NCBI RefSeq assembly: GCF_005280735.1 | Contig: NZ_CP040078.1 | Location: forward strand, 1,860,001 to 1,924,000 | DNA: 64,000 nt | Reading direction: 5' to 3' | Origin: Trinickia violacea | GTDB lineage: Bacteria; Pseudomonadota; Gammaproteobacteria; Burkholderiales; Burkholderiaceae | Shown: piece by piece, positions 48,065 through 56,204 of the stretch | Numbering within the stretch: the stretch's first letter is position 1 | How the letters are laid out: each line of letters opens with the position of its first letter | The notes under the pieces: model-generated | The model's database searches: none | Told to the model about the DNA's origin: nothing | The model's input: only the letters and a program-made list of their open reading frames with translations | Made by a program: the position numbers and the translations under genes

Positions 48065-48760
48065 GTGACCGCAGCGTCATTCAATCAGCGCGTCGGCGCG
48101 GCACTCGCGCCGCTTGCAAACGCGGAAAAAGCTGTCGCCATGCGGGCTTATATGCGCGACCAGTTCGACTACCTGGGCGTGCCGACGCCGCAACGGCGTG
48201 CGGCCGTGCTGCCGATTCTCCGCGAACTCAAGGGCGTCGACGCGGCCCGGCTCATCGAGCTGGCCGAGGGCTTATGGACGTTGCCACAGCGTGAATATCA
48301 ATACGTGGCAGTCGACCTGCTCGCGCGTCATTGGAAAGCGTTGACGCTCGAGCAGCTTCCGGCGCTGCTTTCGCTCGCGCAGCGAAAGTCCTGGTGGGAT
48401 TCGGTGGACGGTCTTGCGGGCGTTGTCGGCGATGTGGTCAGGGCGGACAGAAAGCATGACCCGGCTTGCCAGATCCACATGGATCGCGCGTTGGGGCACG
48501 AGAACCTGTGGGTCCGCCGCATCGCGATGCTGCATCAACTGGGCTGGCGCGACGAAACCGATGTCCCGCGCCTATTTCGTCACGCGCGCGAACTCGCGCC
48601 GGAGACCGATTTCTTCATTCGCAAGGCGATCGGCTGGGCATTGCGAGACTACGCGTGGCACGACCCGCAAGCGATTCGGCAGTTTCTCGACGAGATGCGC
48701 GATGTGCTGTCGCCGCTTAGCGTGAGAGAAGCGGGAAAGAATCTGTCGCGCTTGGGGTGA
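48065..48760 (+). CDS. AlkD-like DNA alkylation repair glycosylase
   Basis: A 231-residue HEAT-repeat DNA glycosylase that removes alkylated purines (3-methyladenine, 7-methylguanine). The catalytic region RKSWWDSVDGLA supplies the Trp and Asp (about Trp111 and Asp115), and RKAIGWALRDYAW near residue 190 supplies the second Trp. The GTG start at 48065 is preceded by gggagg nine bases upstream. Complements the AlkB-like gene at 34 kb. Confidence 0.9.
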   Translation: MTAASFNQRVGAALAPLANAEKAVAMRAYMRDQFDYLGVPTPQRRAAVLPILRELKGVDAARLIELAEGLWTLPQREYQYVAVDLLARHWKALTLEQLPALLSLAQRKSWWDSVDGLAGVVGDVVRADRKHDPACQIHMDRALGHENLWVRRIAMLHQLGWRDETDVPRLFRHARELAPETDFFIRKAIGWALRDYAWHDPQAIRQFLDEMRDVLSPLSVREAGKNLSRLG

Positions 48761-49067
48761 GTCGTTTCGGGTCTTTAGCCGATTCGCTGCTACACATTCG
48801 CTGCCACATGTTGCGCAGACGAATCGATGCGTGCGCCGATACCGAACCGGCTGCAGAAGCTATCCTTTAAGACGAGTCCCACGGATTCGCGTCGCGTGTA
48901 ACGCGCGGGTTTGCCTGCGGTTTTCGAGCGCGGTTCCGTGGTGCCTCACGGACAGTTGATTCGAGTCAATGTGCAAAGGCGGTGCAACTTTCAAACTGAA
49001 CATTCTGCGCGCCGCAACGGTTGCGCAATCCCTTCAACGAAAGCAGGCGCAAGCCCGGGAGAGTGTC
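48761..49067. other. Intergenic region, no gene recognised
   Basis: 307 bases between two rightward genes. It should carry the promoter of the uspA-like gene. I see no terminator, operator or gene. Confidence 0.5.
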
Positions 49068-49523
49068 ATGTACGAACGAATCATGGTGGCGGTCGACGGC
49101 AGCCAAGCGGCGCGGCTCGCGCTCGACGAGGCTTCGAAGCTCGCGGAAGCGATGCGCGCAGAGGTGCTCGCCGTGTGCGTCGTGGCGCATTCGCCTCAAC
49201 TGGTCGATATCGGAGGCGGTTTCGTCGAAGATAACCGGACGAGCTCGGCGGCTGCCGATGCGGCCACGAAAGCGCTCGACGAAGCGCGCGAATTGTTCGC
49301 GGCTAAGCGTGTGGCCGGCAACGTGCGGGCAATCGATTCGTACGGCGAAAGCATCGCGCAGGTGCTGACGCGTGCCGCCGAGGAATTCGACGCGAAACTC
49401 ATTGTGATGGGAACCCATGGCCACACCGGAATGAGGCGTCTGTTGCTCGGCAGCGTTGCGGAATCGCTGCTGCGCGAGACGACCGTGCCGCTTCTGCTAG
49501 TCAAGGAAACGCCGCGGTCGTAG
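49068..49523 (+). CDS. Universal stress protein, UspA family (ATP-binding type)
   Basis: A 151-residue Usp with the intact nucleotide-binding motif GTHGHTGMRRLLLGSVAES (G-x2-G-x9-G-S) and N-terminal IMVAVDGSQAARLALDEA. This contrasts with the other Usp at 35 kb, whose motif is broken. The ATG at 49068 follows a ggga site. Followed by a hairpin. Confidence 0.92.
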   Translation: MYERIMVAVDGSQAARLALDEASKLAEAMRAEVLAVCVVAHSPQLVDIGGGFVEDNRTSSAAADAATKALDEARELFAAKRVAGNVRAIDSYGESIAQVLTRAAEEFDAKLIVMGTHGHTGMRRLLLGSVAESLLRETTVPLLLVKETPRS

Positions 49524-49557
49524 CCGGAAGCCGAACGCCGAGGCGAGCGATGAGGGC

Positions 49558-49585
49558 ATTGCGCCCGCGTAAGTGCGGGCGCAAT
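49558..49585. terminator. Intergenic GC hairpin after uspA-like gene
   Basis: 11-bp perfect stem (attgcgcccgc / gcgggcgcaat), loop gtaagt, 35 bases after the stop codon. Without a T-run, so probably a weak terminator or message-end stabiliser. Confidence 0.65.
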
Positions 49586-49758
49586 GAACCATGCCCAACA
49601 GCAATGCCCAATGCACGGTGCTTTGGAGTAAAGGAGCGCGTATCCAAAGATTGGACGATAGCGAAATAGCGAGATAGTGCGGGAAGTATAATTTTCGTTT
49701 TGCCCGGGCAACTCCCCGACTGTCCCGAGCTGTCTATCTCGCAACCGTAGGGCGCATT

Positions 49759-51156
49759 TTGACTATTCCAACAACACAGCAAAACGGAGACGGCCTCAAA
49801 CGCGGCCTGAAAAACCGCCATATCCAATTGATCGCGCTCGGCGGCGCGATCGGCACAGGACTCTTCCTCGGCTCGGCGAGCGTACTGCAGGCGGCAGGCC
49901 CGTCGATGATTCTCGGCTACGCGATCGGCGGCCTGATCGCGTTCATGATCATGCGCCAGTTGGGCGAGATGGTTGCACAGGAGCCCGTAGCCGGTTCGTT
50001 TAGCCACTTTGCGCATAAATACTGGGGCGACTTCGCCGGCTTCCTGTCCGGCTGGAATTATTGGGTGCTTTACGTGCTCGTGAGCATGGCCGAGTTGACG
50101 GCGGTCGGCACCTATGTGCACTTCTGGTGGCCGGCCGTGCCGACGTGGCTGTCCGCGCTCGTCTGTTTCGTCGCCATCAACGCGATCAATTTGGCCAACG
50201 TCAAGGCGTACGGCGAAACGGAATTCTGGTTCTCGATCATCAAGGTGATCGCGATCATCGGCATGATCGTGTTCGGGGGCTATCTGCTGATCTCGGGGCG
50301 TGGCGGACCGCAGGCGTCGATCACCAACTTGTGGAGCATCGGCGGTTTCTTTCCGCATGGCTTCCATGGCCTCTTCATGATGCTCGCCGTGATCATGTTT
50401 TCGTTCGGTGGGCTGGAGCTGATCGGCATCACCGCGGCCGAAGCGGACAATCCGCGCAAGAGCATTCCGAAAGCCGTGAATCAGGTGATCTATCGAATTC
50501 TCATCTTCTACGTCTGCTCGCTCGTTGTCTTGTTGTCGTTGTATCCGTGGAATCAAGTGGCTCAGGGCGGCAGCCCGTTCGTGATGATCTTTTCGGAGAT
50601 CGGCGCCGGGTTGACGGCCAATGTGCTCAACGTGGTCGTACTGACCGCCGCGCTTTCCGTCTATAACAGCGGCGTGTATGCGAACAGCCGCATGCTCTAC
50701 GGTCTGGCGGAGCAGGGCAACGCGCCGCGCGTGCTGATGAAGGTCGACCGCCGCGGCGTGCCTTATTTGGCGATCGGTCTTTCGGCGCTCGCCACCTTTG
50801 CCTGCGTGATCATCAATTACCTGATTCCTGCGGAAGCGCTCGGGGTGTTGATGGCGCTGGTCGTCGCCGCGCTGGTGCTGAACTGGTCGTTGATCAGCCT
50901 CACGCATATGAAGTCGCGCAAAGCGATGCTCGCCGCCGGCGAGACACTGGTGTTCAAGTCGCCTTGGTTTCCCCTCACGAACTGGATCTGCATCGCGTAT
51001 ATGGCGATGGTGCTCGTCATTCTCGCGATGACGCCCGGGCTCTCCGTGTCGGTCTGGCTGGTGCCGGTCTGGCTCGTGGTGATGTGGGTCGGCTATTTGG
51101 CGAAGCGCCGTTCGTCAGAGGGCATGGCGCGGGCGGCGGGTCAGGCAGGTCAGTAA
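49759..51156 (+). CDS. Amino acid permease, AroP/PheP-like (aromatic amino acids)
   Basis: A 465-residue APC-family transporter with twelve predicted membrane segments. The signature RGLKNRHIQLIALGGAIGTGLFLG and MRQLGEMVAQEPVAGSFSHFAHKYWG is that of the enteric AroP/PheP group, so aromatic amino acids are likely substrates. The TTG start at 49759 is chosen because the conserved N-terminal LKRGLKNRHIQ begins 13 residues later and no upstream alternative has a ribosome site. Energised by H+ symport. Confidence 0.9.
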   Translation: MTIPTTQQNGDGLKRGLKNRHIQLIALGGAIGTGLFLGSASVLQAAGPSMILGYAIGGLIAFMIMRQLGEMVAQEPVAGSFSHFAHKYWGDFAGFLSGWNYWVLYVLVSMAELTAVGTYVHFWWPAVPTWLSALVCFVAINAINLANVKAYGETEFWFSIIKVIAIIGMIVFGGYLLISGRGGPQASITNLWSIGGFFPHGFHGLFMMLAVIMFSFGGLELIGITAAEADNPRKSIPKAVNQVIYRILIFYVCSLVVLLSLYPWNQVAQGGSPFVMIFSEIGAGLTANVLNVVVLTAALSVYNSGVYANSRMLYGLAEQGNAPRVLMKVDRRGVPYLAIGLSALATFACVIINYLIPAEALGVLMALVVAALVLNWSLISLTHMKSRKAMLAAGETLVFKSPWFPLTNWICIAYMAMVLVILAMTPGLSVSVWLVPVWLVVMWVGYLAKRRSSEGMARAAGQAGQ

Positions 51157-51260
51157 GAACGCTTGTTGGCGGCGTGTCGCGACGCTAGGCATGATCGCGT
51201 TCGCCATGTACGCGTGCGCGGCATTCCGGTGACGGGCGAGGTCTGGGTTCCGAGCGAGGC

Positions 51261-51351
51261 AAACGCAGTTTAGCTGGCAAACGAATAAAATCATTTTATC
51301 TGTTTTGCGGATATTTGACGTTTATTTGTTTGGGGCATAAACTGCGTTTAT
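51261..51351 (+). promoter_or_regulatory. hipBA control region: three palindromes and a promoter
   Basis: Three odd-centred palindromes: AAAC-GCA-GTTT (51261-51271), ATAAAA-TCA-TTTTAT (51285-51299) and ATAAAC-TGC-GTTTAT (51337-51351). Their centres are 26 and 52 bp apart. The first and last are also inverted copies of each other over 12 bases. TTGACG (51315-51320) with the CATAAA (51336-51341) is a possible promoter whose -10 lies in the third palindrome. Probable HipB operators by position and by analogy with E. coli hip autoregulation. Confidence 0.75.
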
Positions 51352-51362
51352 TCGCGCTCTGG

Positions 51363-51626
51363 ATGACCGCCGTGCAACAACTCCTCGCCACTGCCGATCA
51401 ACTCGGCACCATCCTCACCGCCGCCCGGCGGGCCGCAGGCTTGACGCAGACGCAAGCTGCCGCGCGAGTCGGTGTGAGCCAGAGCCGGCTCTCCACGATG
51501 GAATTGAATCCCGGCACGATCACCGTCACGCAACTGTTCGCGCTCTTGGCCGTCTACCGCCTCGAACTGCAGGTGAGCGACGAGCACCCGACGTTCGAAC
51601 TGCGCGATTCAGCGAGCGAGTGGTAG
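51363..51626 (+). CDS. hipB: HipB-type antitoxin (Cro/C1 helix-turn-helix)
   Basis: An 87-residue DNA-binding antitoxin: LGTILTAARRAAGLTQTQAAARVGVSQSRLSTMELNPGTITVTQLFALLAVYRLELQV is a complete helix-turn-helix domain. It precedes hipA by three bases. The ATG at 51363 lies 12 bases after the last palindrome; the in-frame TTG at 51315 would be inside the promoter and is rejected. It should neutralise HipA and repress the operon. Confidence 0.93.
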   Translation: MTAVQQLLATADQLGTILTAARRAAGLTQTQAAARVGVSQSRLSTMELNPGTITVTQLFALLAVYRLELQVSDEHPTFELRDSASEW

Positions 51627-51629
51627 CCG

Positions 51630-52970
51630 ATGGGCCGCAAATCGCTGACCCGGGCGCTTTCCGTCTGGGCGAACGGCACCCGGATCGGCGTCTGGCGGAT
51701 TCCCCCGCGTGGCCCCATGGAGCTGCAATACGACGACGCGTGGCTCGCGTCGCCGGCAGGGCGTCCGCTGTCGCTGTCGCTGCCGTACAGCCCGAACAAC
51801 CTGCCGCTGCGCGGCGACGCGGTACTCAACTATTTCGACAATTTGCTGCCGGATAGCGAAGCGATCCGCGCACGCATCGCGAGCCGTTTCAGAACAGCGT
51901 CGGCCGATACCTTTGACTTGCTGCAAGCGATCGGGCGCGATTGCGTCGGGGCGGTGCAGCTGCTCGACGAGGAGGAAGCGCCGCACGACGTCGCGAGCAT
52001 CCGCGGCACGCCGCTCACGGAAACGGACGTCGAAGCGCTACTTGGGCAAACCGTCAGCGGGCGGGCGCTCGGCGCGAGTGGCGTCGAGGGCGACGAATTC
52101 CGTCTGTCGCTCGCCGGCGCGCAGGAAAAGACCGCGCTCCTGTGGCATGGCGGCCAATGGATGCTGCCCCACGGCGCGACGCCGACGACACACATCCTCA
52201 AGCTGCCGCTCGGCCTCGTCGGCAACAAGCGGGCCGACCTCAGCACGTCGGTCGAAAACGAATGGTTGTGCTTGGAGATTCTCGCGGCGTACGGCTTGCC
52301 GGTGGCGCGCGCGGAGATCGAGACATTCGGCGCGCAGAAAGTGCTGAGCGTCGAGCGCTTCGATCGCCGCCTGCACGAGTCGAAAGCGTGGTGGCTGCGC
52401 CTGCCGCAAGAGGATTTTTGCCAGGCGCTGGGCGTGCCGCCGTATCGGAAGTACGAAGTCGACGGCGGGCCGGGCATGCGCGATATCGCGCAGATTCTGC
52501 GCCGCTCGGAGCGCGCAGAGACGGACATCGAAACGCTGGTGGCGGCGCAGATCGTCTTCTGGATGCTCGCCGCACCGGATGGCCACGCCAAGAATTTCAG
52601 CCTGCATTTGCTGCCGGGCGGGCGCTGCCGCCTGACCCCGCTTTATGACGTGATGTCGATTTGGCCGGTCGAAGGCGACGGGCCGAGCCAGTGGTCGTGG
52701 CACAAGGCGAAGCTCGCGATGGCGATCGAGGGCAGGAGCAAGCACTACGCGATGAAGGAGATTCAGCGCCGGCATTTCAACGCGATGGCGCCGAAGTGCT
52801 TCTACGGACACGATGCCGAGCCGATCATCACACGTTTGATCGAAGCGACGCCCGGCGTGATTCAGGCGGTCGCGGCGCGCTTGCCGGCCGCGTTTCCGCT
52901 CAAGGTCGCCGAGCGGATTTTCAAGGGCTTGCAGGCTTGCGCCGAGCAACTCGATGCGGCGCCGGCGTGA
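51630..52970 (+). CDS. hipA: HipA-type serine/threonine kinase toxin
   Basis: A 446-residue kinase of the HipA family (glutamyl-tRNA synthetase phosphorylation and persistence in E. coli). Visible elements are the phosphate-loop/autophosphorylation segment RLSLAGAQEKTALL (Ser160), ATP-contacting Lys191 (THILKLPLG), catalytic Asp317 (APDGHAKNFS) and metal-binding Asp340 (PLYDVMS). Full length, no frameshift, so potentially active. Located 3 bases after hipB. A weak hairpin (gcctgtt / aacaggc, 52989-53011) follows. Confidence 0.95.
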   Translation: MGRKSLTRALSVWANGTRIGVWRIPPRGPMELQYDDAWLASPAGRPLSLSLPYSPNNLPLRGDAVLNYFDNLLPDSEAIRARIASRFRTASADTFDLLQAIGRDCVGAVQLLDEEEAPHDVASIRGTPLTETDVEALLGQTVSGRALGASGVEGDEFRLSLAGAQEKTALLWHGGQWMLPHGATPTTHILKLPLGLVGNKRADLSTSVENEWLCLEILAAYGLPVARAEIETFGAQKVLSVERFDRRLHESKAWWLRLPQEDFCQALGVPPYRKYEVDGGPGMRDIAQILRRSERAETDIETLVAAQIVFWMLAAPDGHAKNFSLHLLPGGRCRLTPLYDVMSIWPVEGDGPSQWSWHKAKLAMAIEGRSKHYAMKEIQRRHFNAMAPKCFYGHDAEPIITRLIEATPGVIQAVAARLPAAFPLKVAERIFKGLQACAEQLDAAPA

Positions 52971-53076
52971 AGCAGGGGATGTCTTAGCGCCTGTTATTGG
53001 TGTGAACAGGCACTAGCAAGCTAGCGCCGACGAGACGCCGCCAAGGCGCCTGCTCGCGAAGTGCGCCCTGAGCGCG

Positions 53077-53262
53077 TCACTTCCGCTGTTCGTCGCTGGC
53101 AGCGGCAGCCGGCACTTCCTCGTGCATCGCCGCGCAAACCGCATCGGCAAAACGCTGCAGTGCCGGCAGCGAGCCACACACGCTGTGATACGTTTCGCGG
53201 CCGATGCGTGCGTCCACCAGGACTTGCATGCCCGCTTTCGTCGCAATTTCAAGAATGTCCAT
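53077..53262 (-). CDS. Small conserved-looking hypothetical protein (61 aa)
   Basis: A 61-residue protein with an ideal ribosome site (ggggagg, six bases before the ATG). MDILEIATKAGMQVLVDARIGRETYHSVCGSLPALQRFADAVCAAM has an amphipathic helix-strand-helix look and contains two Cys. I have no confident family assignment. The strongly structured leader upstream argues that it is a genuine regulated gene. It is adjacent to hipBA but on the opposite strand. Confidence 0.68.
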   Translation of the reverse strand: MDILEIATKAGMQVLVDARIGRETYHSVCGSLPALQRFADAVCAAMHEEVPAAAASDEQRK

Positions 53263-53378
53263 TTTCGCCTCCCCAACAGGCTGTTGGTTATCAGCTTTGC
53301 GACGCCGACTGAGCGTTTGGCATTGATGGCTTTTGGATCGGCGCGATTCCAATGAATCGCGGCAAAAGCTCAGTCGGC
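53263..53378 (-). promoter_or_regulatory. Structured 5' leader upstream of the 61-aa gene
   Basis: Read leftward, an outer 16-bp stem (53363-53378 with 53304-53319, one mismatch) encloses an 8-bp hairpin CGCGATTC-ATTG-GAATCGCG (53342-53361). This is followed by a CCAACAG-C-CTGTTGG palindrome that abuts the GGAGG ribosome site of the 61-aa gene. It looks like a folded RNA leader. Confidence 0.6.
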
Positions 53379-53851
53379 ACCCCCCTCGCTGATTATTATT
53401 TGGCGCTTGCCGCCAATTGCGTGTGCGATAAAGGATGCATTGATCTCGCAAATCGAATCGCAAGTAATTTTCACGCCTGTGTATTTTCTCGCGCTTCTTC
53501 TTGCCGGGAATGTGCGGCCGCGCACAGGCCGATGTTCCCAATGTCTGCTATCCCGCTTAACACCCGCAATGGCTTGCACCATCTGCCCCTCGCGCCACAT
53601 CACCGCTTCAGCGCAACCCCCGTATCCCCGTTTTGTTTGCTGCTTATATACGACGAATTCTAGGTGTCGGACTTAGCGCAAACAACACGATTTAGAGTAA
53701 CGGATTCCCGTAAATGTTAACCCACCGCACGTTTTCACCGATAGGGCTTACGAGATCGGAAATCCGCGCGGCGCTTATTCTTTTTAACGGTGCGATTCGC
53801 AGAAAACTTTAGATTAGGGGAATTGCGTAGTCTGGTGTCCGCAGTCCCCAA
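53379..53851. other. Gap without convincing gene
   Basis: 473 bases, AT-richer than the surroundings (53640-53830). A leftward open frame of 77 codons (53370-53603, starting MMWREGQMVQAIAG) and two rightward ones have no clear ribosome site or domain. I would leave them uncalled. It may hold a degraded gene. Confidence 0.45.
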
Positions 53852-55657
53852 TCAGCCCGTCTTGCGCACCGGCGGGAAATGCCGCTTGCCCGATCCCGGC
53901 GTGAGACGCCGGAAGCGCTCCTTCTTGTGCTCCTCGTCGAAGTGCGCAAGCGACGTCTTGACGAGGTCGCTGCGCGAAACGATGCCGGCGAGCCGCATCG
54001 TCTCCCGGTCTGCGACGACCGGCAACCGCTCCAAGCCGTGCACCGCGAGGCGGGTGGCGACGGCGCGGCACGATTCGCTCACGAGCGCGACCGGCATCGA
54101 ACGGCCGGCGAACGCGTCGGCGACGCGCGTGTCGGGGCCCAAGCCGTCCGCGCCGTCTTGCAGCACAAGCAGACTTTCGCGATCGGCGATACCCGCCAGC
54201 ACGCCTTCGCGCACGACGGGGTACGCGCGATGCGTCTGCATCGGGCCGAAGAACGCGATCAGCGCTTCGCGCACCGTGAGGTTGCCGTCGATCGTCTGCA
54301 CCGAGCGCGTCATGACTTCATCGACATAGTGGCGCTCGAGTGGATCGACGCCGTATTCGCGGTAGATGTGATAACCGCGGCGCGCGATCTTCTCGGTCAT
54401 GATCGAGCGGCGCATCACGACGGTCGCGAAGCCGTGTGCGACGAGCGTCGCGGCGAGCAGCGGCAGCATCGCGTTGACGTCGTGCGTGAGACCGAACGCG
54501 AATATGATCGCGGTGAGCGGCGCGCCGAGCGTGGCGCCGAGCGTCGCGGACATGCAGACGAGCGGCCACAGCGCAGGCTCGCCGCCCGGCAGCACATGGC
54601 CCAGCACGACGCCGAGCCCCGCGCCGAGCATCAGAAGCGGGGCGAGCACCCCGCCCGACGTGCCCGAGCCGAGCGCAATCACCCAGATGATCGCCTTCAC
54701 GACGAGGATCGCCACGGCGATCTGCAGCGGCAGATTCTGATGCAGCAGGTCGCCGATGACGTCGTACCCGACGCCGAGCGCGCGCGGTTCGAGGAAGCCG
54801 CCGATGCCGACCACGATTCCGCCGAGTGCCGGCCACCACATCCAGTGGATGGGGAGCTTGTGGAACCAGTCTTCGACTTGATAGAGCGCCGCCGACAAGC
54901 CCGAGGCCAGCGCGCCGCACAAGAGCCCGGCGATCACGCAGGAAACGAGCGACGCGGCGCCGGGCGCGGCCGTTTGCAGCGGAAACAGCGGGCCGGTGCC
55001 GAAGAATAGGGCGCGCGCGAAGCCGGCGACCGCGCAGGCGAGCGCGACCGGCAGGAAACTGCGCGGGCGCCATTCGAAGAGCAGCAATTCGACGGCCAGC
55101 AGCACGGCGGCGACCGGCGTGCCGAAGACCGCCGTCATGCCCGCCGCCGCGCCCGCCACGAGCAGCGTCTTGCGTTCGGCCGACGTGAGCTTGATGAATT
55201 GCGCGAGCAGCGAGCCGAGCGCGCCGCCGGTCATGATGATCGGGCCCTCGGCGCCGAACGGGCCGCCGCTGCCGATCACGATGCCCGATGACAGCGGCTT
55301 GAGCACGGCGACCTTCGGCGACATGCGGCTCTTGCCGAACAGGATCGCTTCGATGGCTTCGGGAATGCCGTGGCCGCGAATCTTCTCGGACCCGAAGCGC
55401 GCGATCATTCCGACGACCAAGCCGCCCGCCGCGGGGATGAGGATGACCCAAGGGCCGAGCTTATTGAGCGCGGGCGAATGGTCGGCGATCGAGAACGTGC
55501 CGAAGAAGAACAGATTCGTAAACAGATGAATCAGATCGAGCAGCACGACCGCGGCGATCGTGCTCATCACGCCGATGACTGCCGCCAGCGCTGAGATGCC
55601 CGGAAGGCGGGCGTTGACGGAGAAATCCCGTTTGTGGGAGTCGAAGTGCGTGTCCAT
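53852..55657 (-). CDS. ClC-family chloride channel/antiporter with two CBS domains
   Basis: A 601-residue membrane protein. Residues ~20-430 are the ClC core with selectivity motifs GSGGPFGAEGP (gating Glu in GAEGP) and GSGTSGGVLAPLL, and an inner Glu in LLAVELLLFEW, as expected for Cl-/H+ exchange. Residues ~455-570 are a CBS pair (VDEVMTRSVQTIDGNLTV..., GLERLPVVADRETMRLAGIVSRSDL), which normally bind adenine nucleotides and gate transport. Encoded one base after a MarR regulator gene. Confidence 0.93.
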   Translation of the reverse strand: MDTHFDSHKRDFSVNARLPGISALAAVIGVMSTIAAVVLLDLIHLFTNLFFFGTFSIADHSPALNKLGPWVILIPAAGGLVVGMIARFGSEKIRGHGIPEAIEAILFGKSRMSPKVAVLKPLSSGIVIGSGGPFGAEGPIIMTGGALGSLLAQFIKLTSAERKTLLVAGAAAGMTAVFGTPVAAVLLAVELLLFEWRPRSFLPVALACAVAGFARALFFGTGPLFPLQTAAPGAASLVSCVIAGLLCGALASGLSAALYQVEDWFHKLPIHWMWWPALGGIVVGIGGFLEPRALGVGYDVIGDLLHQNLPLQIAVAILVVKAIIWVIALGSGTSGGVLAPLLMLGAGLGVVLGHVLPGGEPALWPLVCMSATLGATLGAPLTAIIFAFGLTHDVNAMLPLLAATLVAHGFATVVMRRSIMTEKIARRGYHIYREYGVDPLERHYVDEVMTRSVQTIDGNLTVREALIAFFGPMQTHRAYPVVREGVLAGIADRESLLVLQDGADGLGPDTRVADAFAGRSMPVALVSESCRAVATRLAVHGLERLPVVADRETMRLAGIVSRSDLVKTSLAHFDEEHKKERFRRLTPGSGKRHFPPVRKTG

Positions 55658-55658
55658 T

Positions 55659-56075
55659 TCAATAATCGATTTGAGGAACCTTGAATGCGCCTTCGAGCGA
55701 CTTCAATTCGGCGCGATGCAGTTCGGCGAGTCGAGAAAGCAATTTCTCGCCGGTTTTTTGCAGATGAACTTCGACTTGGCGGCGGTCGGCTTCGCTGACC
55801 TTGCGCCTGACGAGATCGAGCGCCTCGCAGCGCGACACCAGCGCCACGACGCCGTGATGCTGCGCTTGCAGGCGTTCCGCGAGCTCGCCGATGGTGGCCC
55901 ACTCGCGGCCGGGGTAGCCCTTCACGTGCAACAGCAGCAGATACTGCAAAGGCGTAATGCCTTCGCTCTGCGCGGCTTGCTCGGAAAAGCGCTCGAAGCG
56001 GCGCATTTGATAGCGGAATTCGGATAGCTGTTCGAAATCCGCTTTGTCGAGACCGTTGCGGGTGGGCGCTTTCAT
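55659..56075 (-). CDS. MarR-family transcriptional regulator
   Basis: A 138-residue winged helix-turn-helix protein: ITPLQYLLLLHVKGYPGREWATIGELAERLQAQHHGVVALVSRCEALDLVRRKVSEADRRQVEVHLQKTG. The gene leads the clc operon (stop one base before the clc start). The start at 56075 lies 36 bases from a 17-bp palindrome overlapping the -10 box. A related palindrome with identical geometry occurs ahead of the HPP gene. It probably represses its own operon in response to an unknown ligand. Confidence 0.9.
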   Translation of the reverse strand: MKAPTRNGLDKADFEQLSEFRYQMRRFERFSEQAAQSEGITPLQYLLLLHVKGYPGREWATIGELAERLQAQHHGVVALVSRCEALDLVRRKVSEADRRQVEVHLQKTGEKLLSRLAELHRAELKSLEGAFKVPQIDY

Positions 56076-56107
56076 CGTAGGGTCGGCAGGAAAAATGGAA
56101 AGCGTGA

Positions 56108-56127
56108 ATAATATCACGGTGTGATAT
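56108..56127 (-). promoter_or_regulatory. Predicted MarR operator and -10 box of the marR-clc operon
   Basis: Palindrome ATATCAC-GGT-GTGATAT (56111-56127) overlaps the -10 hexamer TATTAT (56108-56113, read leftward) by exactly three bases. A perfect 7+3+7 inverted repeat. Confidence 0.78.
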
Positions 56128-56204
56128 AAATGGCCGCAAACGCCCTATTTATCAAGAGGCTAGAGCTTATAACCGGGCCTGCCGCGATCTGCGCGGCGCG
56201 CCCA

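Noticed and set aside
53370..53603. 77-codon leftward frame (MMWREGQMVQAIAG...) in the gap next to the 61-aa gene
   Set aside because: A gaggggc stretch precedes an internal Met, but no domain or conserved pattern is recognisable, and it overlaps the structured leader. Left uncalled.
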